DNA from: Antilocapra americana
Taxonomy: Eukaryota > Chordata > Mammalia > Artiodactyla > Antilocapridae
DNA length: 64,000 nt
Reading direction: 5' to 3'
NCBI GenBank assembly: GCA_007570785.1
Contig: ML664183.1
Span: 11,738,416-11,802,415, forward strand
In this document: piece after piece, positions 58,901 to 64,000 of the stretch
Position numbering within the stretch: position 1 is the stretch's first letter
How the letters are laid out: every line of letters begins with the position of its first letter
Notes under the pieces: generated by a model
Databases searched by the model: none
What the model saw: only the letters and a program-made list of their open reading frames with translations
Told to the model about the DNA's origin: nothing
Program-made: the position numbers and the translations under genes

Positions 58901-60833
58901 TCCAGGCAAGGCTAGTTCCATTAGTACATTCTGATAGCACCCTGCACTCTCCTTTAGAAATACATACTGCTCTTGGAATAAGGTATTTTCTGTTAAGGAA
59001 AGGACTGTATGACTTGTTTAATTCTTTATCCCCAGTTCCTAAGCACAGTGCTTGCTCCCCATAGTAAGTGTTCAATAAATGTTAGGTGAGTGAGTGAGTC
59101 AGTGAAGTCATCCAATTTCTGTGTTGCAGGGAACATCAGAAATCAGCCCTGGAAATCATGATTGAAAAGATATTCTATGGTTTTGCCTTTCAAAATATGG
59201 TCCTCTGCATTGTCATCACTTGGGAGCTTGTTAGAAATGCATAAGCTCAGACCCTTGCAGATTTCCTGAATTAAAGTTGACTTCAAGTTCCCAGGATAAC
59301 TCATATGCACAATAGAGTCTGAGATGCTCTGCTCTTTATCATGTACTTGTTCTGCTTTAGCTTCAGCACCTCCAGGGGAAAAGAACCTATTATCCAAAAT
59401 ATTCCTTTACATTTCAGATAGTTGTAATTGCTAGCAGGTTTTCTTAATATTTAGTCCAAACCTACAACTTCTTCCTTTTGGTTCCAAGTGTGTGCCTTTT
59501 TAAATCTATAGATAACAGATACTTGGAAGCAGGTATCGTGTTCCTTACATGACAGAGAAAATGACAGAGAAGAGCATGTTTCTTTTGCTACAGGAAGGCT
59601 AACCATGTTTTTATTTGCTCTCTGATGACTGGAAAATAAGTAGGAGTAAAGAAACAATAACATGAAGTACTTGCAGGAGTTTCAGGCCTTGACTTTCTTT
59701 GGAATCTTTATCCTATACCTCTCACACCCTCTTGTCTGGCCGTAAGGGATCATTCATGGGACAACTTGAACTAATTATTAGATCCATCCAGAGAGATGGG
59801 CTTGCCTTATAGCACAGTTGATAAAGAATCCGCCTATAATATAGGAGACTCCAGTTCAATTCCTCAGTCAGAAAGATCTGCTGGAGAAGGGAAAGACTAC
59901 CCACTCCAGTATTCTTGGGCCTGCCTTGTGGCTCAGCTGGTAAAGAATCCGCCCCCATTGCGGGAGACCTGGGTTCGATCCCTGGGATGGGAAGATCCCC
60001 TGGAGAAGGGAAAGACTACCCCTTCCAATATTCTGGCCTGGAGAATTCCATGGACTGTATAGGCCATGGGGTTGCAAAGAATCAGACACAACTGAACGAC
60101 TTTCACTTTCATCCAGAGAGGTTGGAGGAATTGTTACTCTCCATCTGTTATCTGTTCTTTTTTGACTTAGCAGCCTTCAGAAATATTTCCCCGAAGGTCT
60201 TCCAGCAAGACACTGTGTATATAATGATAATTTTTTTTAAATTAATACATCTTCAGTACTTTTCTGTTTCTCTCACTGGGTAACCATTGTGGATCTCAAA
60301 TGTTGTTTTATGACATAATTTTTTGTGTGATTTTCAATTACTGTGAATTCTTACCTATATACGACCTTCAAAAAAGTATTAAGAAAAACTTTATTTGTAA
60401 ACTGCTCTTGGATGTTGAAAATCTGTGGTAAAATATTGGTTATATTGTACGTAATCTATGAGTTTTTTTCCCCCCTAGCAACATGAGATATTTTTTTATA
60501 GATGTTTATTATTTTTTAAGTTTTATGCTAGGTATTCCAGCCTGTACAAGAGCATAAAATACCCCTGCCTAAAAGGATCTAACATTTTAATTAGGGAGAT
60601 AAGTCAAAGGAACAGGAAAGATTAGAAGACAGTGAAGTGCTTTCCTGCAAGACTATAAAGTTGACTAGAAAGTAAACTAGACTACTGGGAAGAATTCTGG
60701 TTATAGCTATGGCTGTTACCCCACTGCAAAGTGATTCTTGACAAAACAGTGCTGGTTTTTGTGTTTAATCACATTCATTTTTTGTTTTCCCCAGCACATT
60801 CATCCTCAGTGAAATCAGAAAGTTCTGTCAACA
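37907..60833 (+). CDS. FRA10AC1: FRA10AC1 protein, spliced coding region (C-terminus beyond window)
   Basis: I recognise this as FRA10AC1, a conserved nuclear protein named after the human FRA10A folate-sensitive fragile site. It is reported to associate with spliceosomal C-complex factors such as ESS2/DGCR14, and biallelic human variants cause a neurodevelopmental disorder. Eleven coding exons join in one frame: 37907-37983, 39232-39327, 39441-39486, 43023-43099, 44106-44189, 44770-44854, 49657-49702, 51644-51757, 53446-53488, 55709-55827 and 60795-60833, giving 275 codons plus one base. The human protein is about 315 residues, so about 40 acidic C-terminal residues lie to the right of 64,000. 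Features: acidic start with a basic KRKKR patch (residues 22-26), conserved central domain (about 50-210), a likely zinc-binding set C175-x4-C180 and C211-x2-C214, then a Lys/Ser-rich tail (223-275). No frameshift or internal stop is seen, so the gene looks functional. Confidence 0.96.
39232..39327 (+). CDS. FRA10AC1: FRA10AC1 exon 3, residues 26-58
   Basis: The acceptor is ...aaaccag, the donor GATAG|GTATGA. The translation [19 protein letters not shown] and onward is characteristic of the family. It is 96 nt long and in frame with both neighbours. The downstream intron is only 113 bp, the shortest in the gene. Confidence 0.95.
39441..39486 (+). CDS. FRA10AC1: FRA10AC1 exon 4, residues 58-73
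   Basis: The acceptor is ...ttcttaacag. A 46-nt exon encodes [15 protein letters not shown] and ends at a codon boundary (phase 0). Its donor is the U12-type GTATCCTTTT, not a GTRAGT-like major-class donor. Confidence 0.95.
39487..39496 (+). promoter_or_regulatory. FRA10AC1: U12-type 5' splice site (intron 4 donor)
   Basis: GTATCCTTTT directly follows the Ala73 codon and matches the minor-spliceosome donor consensus RTATCCTTT perfectly. It would be a very poor U2-type donor. Confidence 0.93.
39541..39752 (+). mobile_element. Bov-tA SINE in FRA10AC1 intron 4
   Basis: Sense Bov-tA beginning 'gctttccaggtggctcagat' only 55 bp after the U12-type donor, ending 'gacacgactgagcaactaat'. Confidence 0.9.
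39879..40384 (+). mobile_element. Internally deleted BovB with 15-bp target-site duplication
   Basis: The RT-proximal segment (from about 39897 to the GKGVSQG codons near 40030) joins directly to the C-terminal segment ('ggagaagactcttgagagtc', about 40039). Roughly 547 bp present in the copy at 2.7-4.5 kb are missing, including YADD. The element is flanked by perfect copies of AAGAAAGATTTGGAA at 39864-39878 and 40385-40399 and ends in an (ACTGA)n tail. Confidence 0.93.
41473..41697. mobile_element. Non-autonomous DNA transposon relic with terminal inverted repeats
   Basis: The left end 'attgacccttgaacaac' and right end 'gtttaagggttaactat' are inverted copies of one another with a few mismatches. 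The 225-bp length and the 'gggtccacttatataagg' body suggest an old mammalian cut-and-paste element, probably Tigger-like. The family assignment is tentative. Confidence 0.65.
41735..41905. mobile_element. hAT-like DNA transposon relic
   Basis: 'gtttcattgaaacacagcta', 'agagaccatatggcctgc' and 'acagaaaaagtttgctgacc' match a widespread old mammalian DNA-transposon repeat. The exact family is uncertain. Confidence 0.6.
41920..41985 (-). mobile_element. MIR fragment, antisense
   Basis: 'gtcacataaccagatggtg' and 'gaactagaacccagatctc' are antisense MIR phrases. Confidence 0.7.
42100..42335 (-). mobile_element. Bov-tA SINE in intron 4
   Basis: Antisense Bov-tA: 'gtgaaagtgaaaatgttagt' at the left, 'ccatggactgtagcctgcc', 'gagctaatagggaagc' at the right. 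Confidence 0.88.
43001..43022 (+). promoter_or_regulatory. FRA10AC1: U12-type branch site and acceptor of intron 4
   Basis: TCCTTAAT (43001-43008) matches the U12 branch consensus TCCTTRAY. Its likely branch adenosine (43007) is 15 nt from the end of the AG acceptor (43021-43022), within the short spacing these introns require. There is no long polypyrimidine tract between them. Confidence 0.92.
43023..43099 (+). CDS. FRA10AC1: FRA10AC1 exon 5, residues 74-99
   Basis: It encodes [19 protein letters not shown] and onward, a highly conserved part of the family, and starts at a codon boundary after the U12-type intron. The donor TTGGG|GTAAGT is major-class. Gly99 is split 2+1. Confidence 0.96.
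43100..44105 (+). other. FRA10AC1: FRA10AC1 intron 5
   Basis: A 1,006-bp intron. A small old repeat may lie near 43220-43320 ('ggccagatctggcctgctg'); nothing else is recognised. Confidence 0.8.
44106..44189 (+). CDS. FRA10AC1: FRA10AC1 exon 6, residues 99-127
   Basis: The acceptor is ...tttttcag. It encodes [19 protein letters not shown] and an acidic EEDEMDMNW stretch. The donor is TTG|GTAATT, weaker than consensus at +4/+5. Trp127 is split by a phase-2 intron. Confidence 0.95.
44190..44769 (+). other. FRA10AC1: FRA10AC1 intron 6
   Basis: A 580-bp A/T-rich intron. No repeat family is recognised. Confidence 0.85.
44770..44854 (+). CDS. FRA10AC1: FRA10AC1 exon 7, residues 127-155
   Basis: The acceptor is ...tgaatctag. 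It encodes [20 protein letters not shown] and the following SRYKENK, ending at a codon boundary with donor AAG|GTATAC. Confidence 0.96.
45345..48555 (-). mobile_element. L1 LINE, antisense, about 3.2 kb, in intron 7
   Basis: This is the largest repeat in the window: the 3' half of an L1 (3' UTR and much of ORF2) on the minus strand. Antisense L1 phrases occur in order, from 'gaatatagttccctgtgcta' (3' UTR) through 'cagcctctccagcatttat' to 'ctatttcttctaggtactcc'. A (TG)n/(TATG)n run lies at 45781-45814. Only short open frames remain, so it is inactive. Its 5' end is truncated next to the CHR SINE at 48,560. Confidence 0.9.
48560..48912 (-). mobile_element. CHR-1-type SINE, antisense
   Basis: 'ttgttgctacacacaagct', 'ctgtggcacagcatgggc' and 'ggaccaccagggaagtccc' (the head, at the right end) show an antisense long CHR SINE directly abutting the L1. 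Confidence 0.85.
49029..49244 (-). mobile_element. Bov-tA SINE with 13-bp target-site duplication
   Basis: An antisense Bov-tA, flanked by perfect copies of CCAAGTGGTAGAA at 49016-49028 and 49245-49257. The duplicated site lies within what looks like an antisense MIR that continues to about 49320 ('aacaatctgactccaaag'). Confidence 0.92.
49657..49702 (+). CDS. FRA10AC1: FRA10AC1 exon 8, residues 156-171
   Basis: The acceptor is ...cctcatcag. It encodes [15 protein letters not shown], a family signature, plus the first base of Gly171. The donor is AAAAG|GTAACT. Confidence 0.96.
49703..51643 (+). other. FRA10AC1: FRA10AC1 intron 8
   Basis: A 1,941-bp, very A/T-rich intron with T-runs. It is free of young SINEs or LINEs and holds no recognised gene. 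Confidence 0.85.
51644..51757 (+). CDS. FRA10AC1: FRA10AC1 exon 9, residues 171-209 (zinc-binding half)
   Basis: The acceptor is ...tatttgcag. It encodes [20 protein letters not shown] and onward to NALVKL; at 114 nt it is the second-longest coding exon in the window. It carries Cys174, Cys175 and Cys180. Cys175-x4-Cys180 is probably paired with Cys211-x2-Cys214 of exon 10 to bind a metal ion (inference). The donor is TTAA|GTAAGT. Confidence 0.96.
51758..53445 (+). other. FRA10AC1: FRA10AC1 intron 9
   Basis: A 1,688-bp intron with an antisense BovB fragment at 52411-52955 and a long T-tract just before its acceptor. Otherwise single-copy. Confidence 0.85.
52411..52955 (-). mobile_element. 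BovB 3' fragment, antisense
   Basis: It begins with the reverse-complemented (TCAGT)n tail 'cagttcagttcagtgcag' and runs through 'ccatctcatcctctgtcgcc' to 'aagcgtcttttaatttcatg', the last 545 bp of BovB. A gap relative to the other copies occurs near 52811-52815. Confidence 0.92.
53446..53488 (+). CDS. FRA10AC1: FRA10AC1 exon 10, residues 209-223
   Basis: A 43-nt exon encoding [13 protein letters not shown], with Cys211 and Cys214 forming a CxxC pair. It is preceded by an unusually long pyrimidine tract (53421-53443) and followed by donor ACAG|GTAATA. Confidence 0.96.
53960..54180 (+). mobile_element. MIR SINE, near full length
   Basis: 'catgggctttgagatcagac', 'atccttgggcaaactactta' and 'gaggatactaagcttattg' follow sense MIR from head to tail. 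Confidence 0.85.
54680..54822 (-). mobile_element. BovB 3' end fragment, antisense
   Basis: 'cagtcatgtccaattctttg', 'gtcaggcttccctgtcattc' and 'tgatgccatccaactacc' represent only the terminal 140 bp of BovB on the minus strand. Confidence 0.85.
54888..55092 (+). mobile_element. Bov-tA SINE
   Basis: Sense Bov-tA: 'ggtttccaaggtggttcagt' to 'gggacacgacttagtgagc', ending in an (AAC)n-like run. Confidence 0.9.
55354..55390 (+). mobile_element. 37-bp SINE/BovB tail with target-site duplication
   Basis: Only the terminal phrase 'cacagagtcagacacgactg' and a short tail are present, between direct repeats AAATGATAG at 55345-55353 and 55391-55399. It is an extremely 5'-truncated retrotransposition. 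Confidence 0.75.
55709..55827 (+). CDS. FRA10AC1: FRA10AC1 exon 11, residues 223-263 (Lys/Ser-rich)
   Basis: The acceptor is the weak ...caacataaag, with no nearby pyrimidine tract. It encodes [20 protein letters not shown] and onward to SKKKDK: highly basic, probably disordered, with nuclear-localisation-like clusters. The donor is AAAG|GTAAAT. Ala263 is split 1+2 with exon 12. Confidence 0.93.
57232..57318 (+). pseudogene. Truncated 5S rRNA pseudogene with 15-bp target-site duplication
   Basis: From 'acggccataccaccctgaac' to 'agtacttggatgggag' it matches 5S rRNA nucleotides of about 5 to 90 with few changes ('gatctcagaagc' for GATCTCGGAAGC, 'gggttgggcccgg' for GGGTCGGGCCTGG). The last 30 nt, including much of box C and the terminal stem, are missing, so it cannot work as 5S. 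Perfect copies of AGAAGATGTTTTTCC flank it at 57217-57231 and 57319-57333, the hallmark of retrotransposition. There is no A-tail. Confidence 0.95.
57410..57486 (-). mobile_element. Partial Bov-tA SINE, antisense
   Basis: 'tcagttgctcagttgtgtcc' to 'cagactcctctttccatg', the 3' third of a Bov-tA. Confidence 0.85.
57690..58110 (+). mobile_element. L2 LINE 3' end
   Basis: 'ctaagcttaaatgtcacttc', 'gggatccttctctgaccatg' and 'gcaggaattctgtctgctg' follow L2 3' order in sense. Confidence 0.75.
58111..58845. other. Intronic stretch, nothing recognised
   Basis: Single-copy A/T-rich intron sequence. No exon or repeat family is recognised. Confidence 0.35.
58850..59095 (+). mobile_element. L2 LINE 3' end
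   Basis: 'cctgcactctcctttagaaa', 'cctaagcacagtgcttgctc' and 'gtaagtgttcaataaatgtt' mark a sense L2 end, with a (TGAG)n tail. Confidence 0.75.
59180..59320. mobile_element. MER5-like (hAT-Charlie) relic
   Basis: 'caaaatatggtcctctgcat' and 'cttgggagcttgttagaaat' match internal MER5 phrases. The ends are not clear. Confidence 0.6.
59321..59784. other. Intronic stretch, nothing recognised
   Basis: No exon, RNA gene or repeat family is recognised. Confidence 0.35.
59796..60109 (+). mobile_element. Dimeric BOV-A2 SINE with 11-bp target-site duplication
   Basis: Two sense SINE units are joined near 59915 (the first ends at 'ccactccagtattcttg'; the second starts 'gcctgccttgtggctcagc'). Perfect copies of CATCCAGAGAG at 59785-59795 and 60110-60120 bound the whole, so the dimer inserted in one event. 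Confidence 0.92.
60121..60794. other. FRA10AC1: 3' part of intron 11
   Basis: A/T-rich single-copy sequence leading to the exon 12 acceptor ...ttttccccag. No repeat is recognised. Confidence 0.4.
60795..60833 (+). CDS. FRA10AC1: FRA10AC1 exon 12, residues 263-276
   Basis: A 39-nt exon between ...ttttccccag and AACA|GTAAGT encodes [12 protein letters not shown], continuing the Ser-rich tail. It keeps the frame set by exon 11 and aligns with the human GHSSSKKSE region. It is the last coding exon in the window. Confidence 0.9.
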
Positions 60834-63640
60834 GTAAGTATCAAGTTTTTATTTAATAAAAATATATAGATTCAAGTTATTTGCAATTTGTGTTTCCCAC
60901 AAACTGACTTGTCCTGTAATATTTTTTTCTATTGTGTGAGAAAAATTATAGGAAAAAAACCCAAAAGTGTATTTCTTCCCCAGATTAAAGCATTTAAAAG
61001 TTTCTGATTTCAAGTGTAGAAGAACACAGTTTTTTTTTTTTCCAGTAAGTAGAGTGGATACACATTTTGATTTCACATTATAGAGTATGAAGGAAGAGAA
61101 CCAAAGGGATAAGATTGTGATAGAAAAAGAATTGGGGAGATGGATTCACATTTAAGAAATATTGCTTATATTGCACAAGAATGAGTGATCTGTCATTTGG
61201 TGATTTTGATTAATCAGATTAAATACTCTGTTTTGTGCGTGGAAAGCGGAATGTTAGCAACTGGTTGTTACTGGTCAATTTTTTAATAAGTCCTACATTT
61301 TTCACCTGATTGGATTTCATTGAATATTTGCTACAGATCTTATTATTGTTTTTTTCCCCTGCAGCATTCCAAAAAGTATTCACAATGGTTTACAATAAAA
61401 TAAGATTTTTTAAGGTGAAATCAAAATAATGGAAAAATAAGGTAGCGTAGAAATGTAAAGCTAGAGGTAAATTTAATACAGAGAAATGTTTACCAAAAAG
61501 TCTTGCATAATCGCAAAGGTAGGTCACAAATTTGTCACTGTTCTTCCTAACAACCAAAGCAAAGAAAGGACAGTAGAATGATTAATTGTACCCATACAAT
61601 ATTAAAGAGAACTCACAGGGCGTTCAGCTTTTTCCAGGCAATTTTGAGAGCAGAATCTCCTGTGGGTTCATAAAAGAGGGCATCCATTTGTGATATAACA
61701 AGCAGTAATCTTGCAACTCAACAGTAATACAATCTTGAATTTAAGACCTTACAATAAAAAGGCTTAGGGTCTAAAAGTAAAGTGTACTTCAATAGAATAT
61801 CTGATTTATTTGATAGTATCTAGATGTATAGAAATTCAGAGATTTGAGACTTCTCGGCCTACTTGTAAATTTTTAAGCTTAAGAAGTTTTTTTTCTGATT
61901 TTCAAGGAATATGTCTATGTGGCAAACTCAGGAAGTAATTACTCTAAATCTCACCTTTCAAATTAAGTAGTAGCATTTTAGTATATAATTCTTAAGGGGA
62001 ATTTTTAAGTGTTCAGTAATCAGAAATTTTTTTTTAATAAAAGTTTTAAGATATTCATTGTTTAAAAATTTACTGAAGAAGGAGATATCAATGGAGGCAT
62101 TGCTCTAGTTTAGGAATACAACATATTCTTTATAAATTATTTTACACTGTTTTTGTTTTCAATATTTTTGAAGTGTCATAAAGCAATGATACTTCCTTTC
62201 TTCTCATGTCAGTCCTAATCTATCAGTAGCTTCTTCTTCTTCTAAATTAGGTTAAGTTTCCTGACAGTGTATAGAACATAGCCAGGCATGTTAAGCTATC
62301 TGAGGATGGGGTAGTAAGTATATATATTTTTAGAAAGCATAACAGGTTAAAATGGGAAAATTTATAGTTTTTGCCTATTTCCAACTATACATTGCAGTTA
62401 GAGGTGTGAAGTACAATTTAATGTAAAAAAAAAGATTGTCCTTTTCCAATTCCAGTTTTTCATTATTAAAGTAATCTTTGGGGGCAAGGTCTTTACTTGG
62501 CATTTATATTCATTCTTTCATTTTGTCTTTATTCCTTCTCCCTCCCACTGTACTTCCCCCACCTCCCCAAGCTCTCTCAATCCTCCCTCATTTCCCAGAA
62601 ATAGCCTTAAGTCTGTTAACTCTCCACAGCTAGGTCAGACTTCTAGTGGTAGTGAGGGGAGAGTACTGTAGTCAGTTTGAACACTATCTGCCTTATCTTG
62701 GTTCTTGAAGTAGTACCATTTCAAGTAGGAGACAGGTACCTTGTTAGGGTTTTTCAAACCCAGATACCTTCTCAGTGACCTGTCTTAGGTGGTCTTGGCA
62801 ATTTTAGAACTCAAATTTAGCTGTTTCTTTATTTCGTTTCCATTTGGGTAATACTCAGTTACCCTTTTACCCCCATGTAACATATTGATTGTTAAAACCA
62901 AGTCTAAAAAGAAAAGCCCAGTTTCTATGGGGAAAAAGAATTTTAATTTGCTTTTGTTAATTGTGTTAATCGCAAGTAGTTCAGTTGTATACCACATTTA
63001 ATTTTAGTAATGGACACATAATATCCCTTTTTGTAGATAAAAGCAAGACCCAGAGAATTTATATAAATTGCCTAAGGTCAGATAGCTGGTTAATGGCAGG
63101 TTTATAACACCAGAGTGTATGTCCTTTTACCTATATCATCAGTAACTTTCATCAGTGAAGTAAGTCCACTCTGTACCCCAGTTTTGACACATATATTATA
63201 CAAATTCACATTAAATGATTTGATTTGTGTCTCAGTTCTATCTGTAAAATGGGTGTAAAGAGGCTTGATGTCACTGGACTGTTATCAGAGTCAAGTGAAA
63301 TAATAGACATGTAAAGCATGTTCTGATATGAAGTAAGTCTTTGATAACTTGTAGCAATTATAGTTAGAGAAAAAGAAAACACTGGACATTAGATTTTGTG
63401 TTTGTTTTCTGTAGTAGATCAGATCAAAAGTCTGTAAAAAGTCTGACCTGTCCATTGTTTTCATAGTTAGAGACTTGCCACTTCTTCAGTAGGCTGAGTT
63501 ATTTAGGTATCATATAATATTCAGAAAAACCAAGATGATAGACCTGCTTTTATTATTCAAAGCATATAAGGAAAATTATATGCAGTTTGCATTACATTCT
63601 AAAAGGAACATTGAAAACTTAAAGCAGGTCAAGAATAGAA
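60834..63640 (+). other. FRA10AC1: FRA10AC1 intron 12 (incomplete)
   Basis: I searched for the remaining acidic C-terminal exon(s) and did not find them. Two MIR pieces are likely at 63005-63140 (antisense, 'gcctaaggtcagatagctgg') and 63170-63360 (sense, 'gtctcagttctatctgtaaa'). The rest is A/T-rich and unassigned. Confidence 0.6.
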
Positions 63641-63990
63641 CAACCAGTGTTGCCAGAACTTGAAATGTTTTTATAGGAAGAAGGTTGAAGGAGCCTTAGA
63701 TGTTTAGCTTAGAAAAAAGTGAAGAGGAAGGGGTAAGGAGGTAGACATAGAAACTGGATATTTGCAAGACTGCTACTATGTAGGAGACTTATTTTTGGTG
63801 GCTGCTTGGCAGAACTAGTCTGTGGATAAAAATAAAGATGGACAGATTTTTGCCTTAATTTAAGGAAAAACTTGTCAATTAGAACTATCTGAAGAATGGA
63901 ATGGAGGAATGGGCTGCTTTAGGAAGCAGTGAGGTGTTTAAGTGTAGATTAAACAGCCACTTGTTACTGGAGTTATTACAGTAAGACGTT
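63640..63990 (+). mobile_element. L3/CR1 LINE 3' end
   Basis: 'ttagatgtttagcttagaaa', 'tttttgccttaatttaagg' and 'gaatgggctgctttaggaag' follow the 3' end of the ancient CR1/L3 LINE in sense. It is heavily diverged. Confidence 0.75.
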
Positions 63991-64000
63991 CATTCATTGG

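Larger units (their letters stand above)
55828..60794 (+). other. FRA10AC1: FRA10AC1 intron 11
   Basis: The longest intron in the window (4,967 bp). It holds a 5S rRNA pseudogene, a partial Bov-tA, L2 fragments, a MER5-like relic and a dimeric BOV-A2. The part at 55,830-57,200 has only weak MIR/L2 traces (for example 56,300-56,410). Confidence 0.85.

Noticed and set aside
1163..60109. Genuine tRNA genes
   Set aside because: All tRNA-Glu-like heads belong to Bov-tA, BOV-A2 or CHR SINEs and continue into SINE bodies. None has an intact cloverleaf with its own terminator.
1..64000. CRISPR arrays, operons, phage or integrative elements
   Set aside because: The composition, introns and ruminant repeats show vertebrate nuclear DNA. 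No regularly spaced direct repeats or prokaryotic gene organisation is present.

Overview
This window is nuclear DNA from a ruminant, most likely cattle or a close bovid. The diagnosis rests on its repeats: BovB (RTE) LINE copies, dozens of tRNA-Glu-derived Bov-tA/BOV-A2 and CHR SINEs, and artiodactyl L1 copies. It has no prokaryotic features, no CRISPR array and no intact mobile-element gene. I recognise one protein-coding gene, the ruminant orthologue of FRA10AC1 (human 10q23.33). It lies on the + strand and runs off the right edge.

Layout. Positions 1-35,150 are intergenic. They hold a 1.9-kb defective BovB copy (2,673-4,544), a second BovB on the minus strand (33.5-34.6 kb), L1 fragments, MIR, L2 and hAT relics, many SINEs (some nested in each other), and a U6 snRNA pseudogene (16.7 kb). 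The longest repeat-poor stretch is about 17.2-20.2 kb. A CpG island at 35.2-36.05 kb, with two ETS-type sites, marks the FRA10AC1 promoter and non-coding first exon. Eleven coding exons follow from 37,907 to 60,833. Ten consecutive junctions keep one reading frame of 275 complete codons, and the C-terminal ~40 residues must be encoded to the right of the window. The introns carry a 3.2-kb antisense L1, three further BovB fragments, many SINEs, and a truncated 5S rRNA pseudogene flanked by a perfect 15-bp target-site duplication.

The most notable signal is intron 4 of FRA10AC1 (39,487-43,022). It has a textbook U12-type donor (GTATCCTTTT) and a U12-type branch site (TCCTTAAT) 15 nt before the acceptor, so it should be removed by the minor spliceosome. 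This sits inside a gene whose product is itself linked to the spliceosome. The same intron was later invaded by a Bov-tA SINE and by a BovB copy that has lost its catalytic core but keeps a perfect 15-bp target-site duplication.

In people, expansion of a CGG repeat in the FRA10AC1 5' UTR makes the FRA10A fragile site. Here the corresponding region has only two adjacent CGG units, followed by a degenerate NGG-rich run. I found no new biological system. Repeat boundaries are approximate (usually within 5-30 bp), and family names come from recognition of consensus features, not from a database search.
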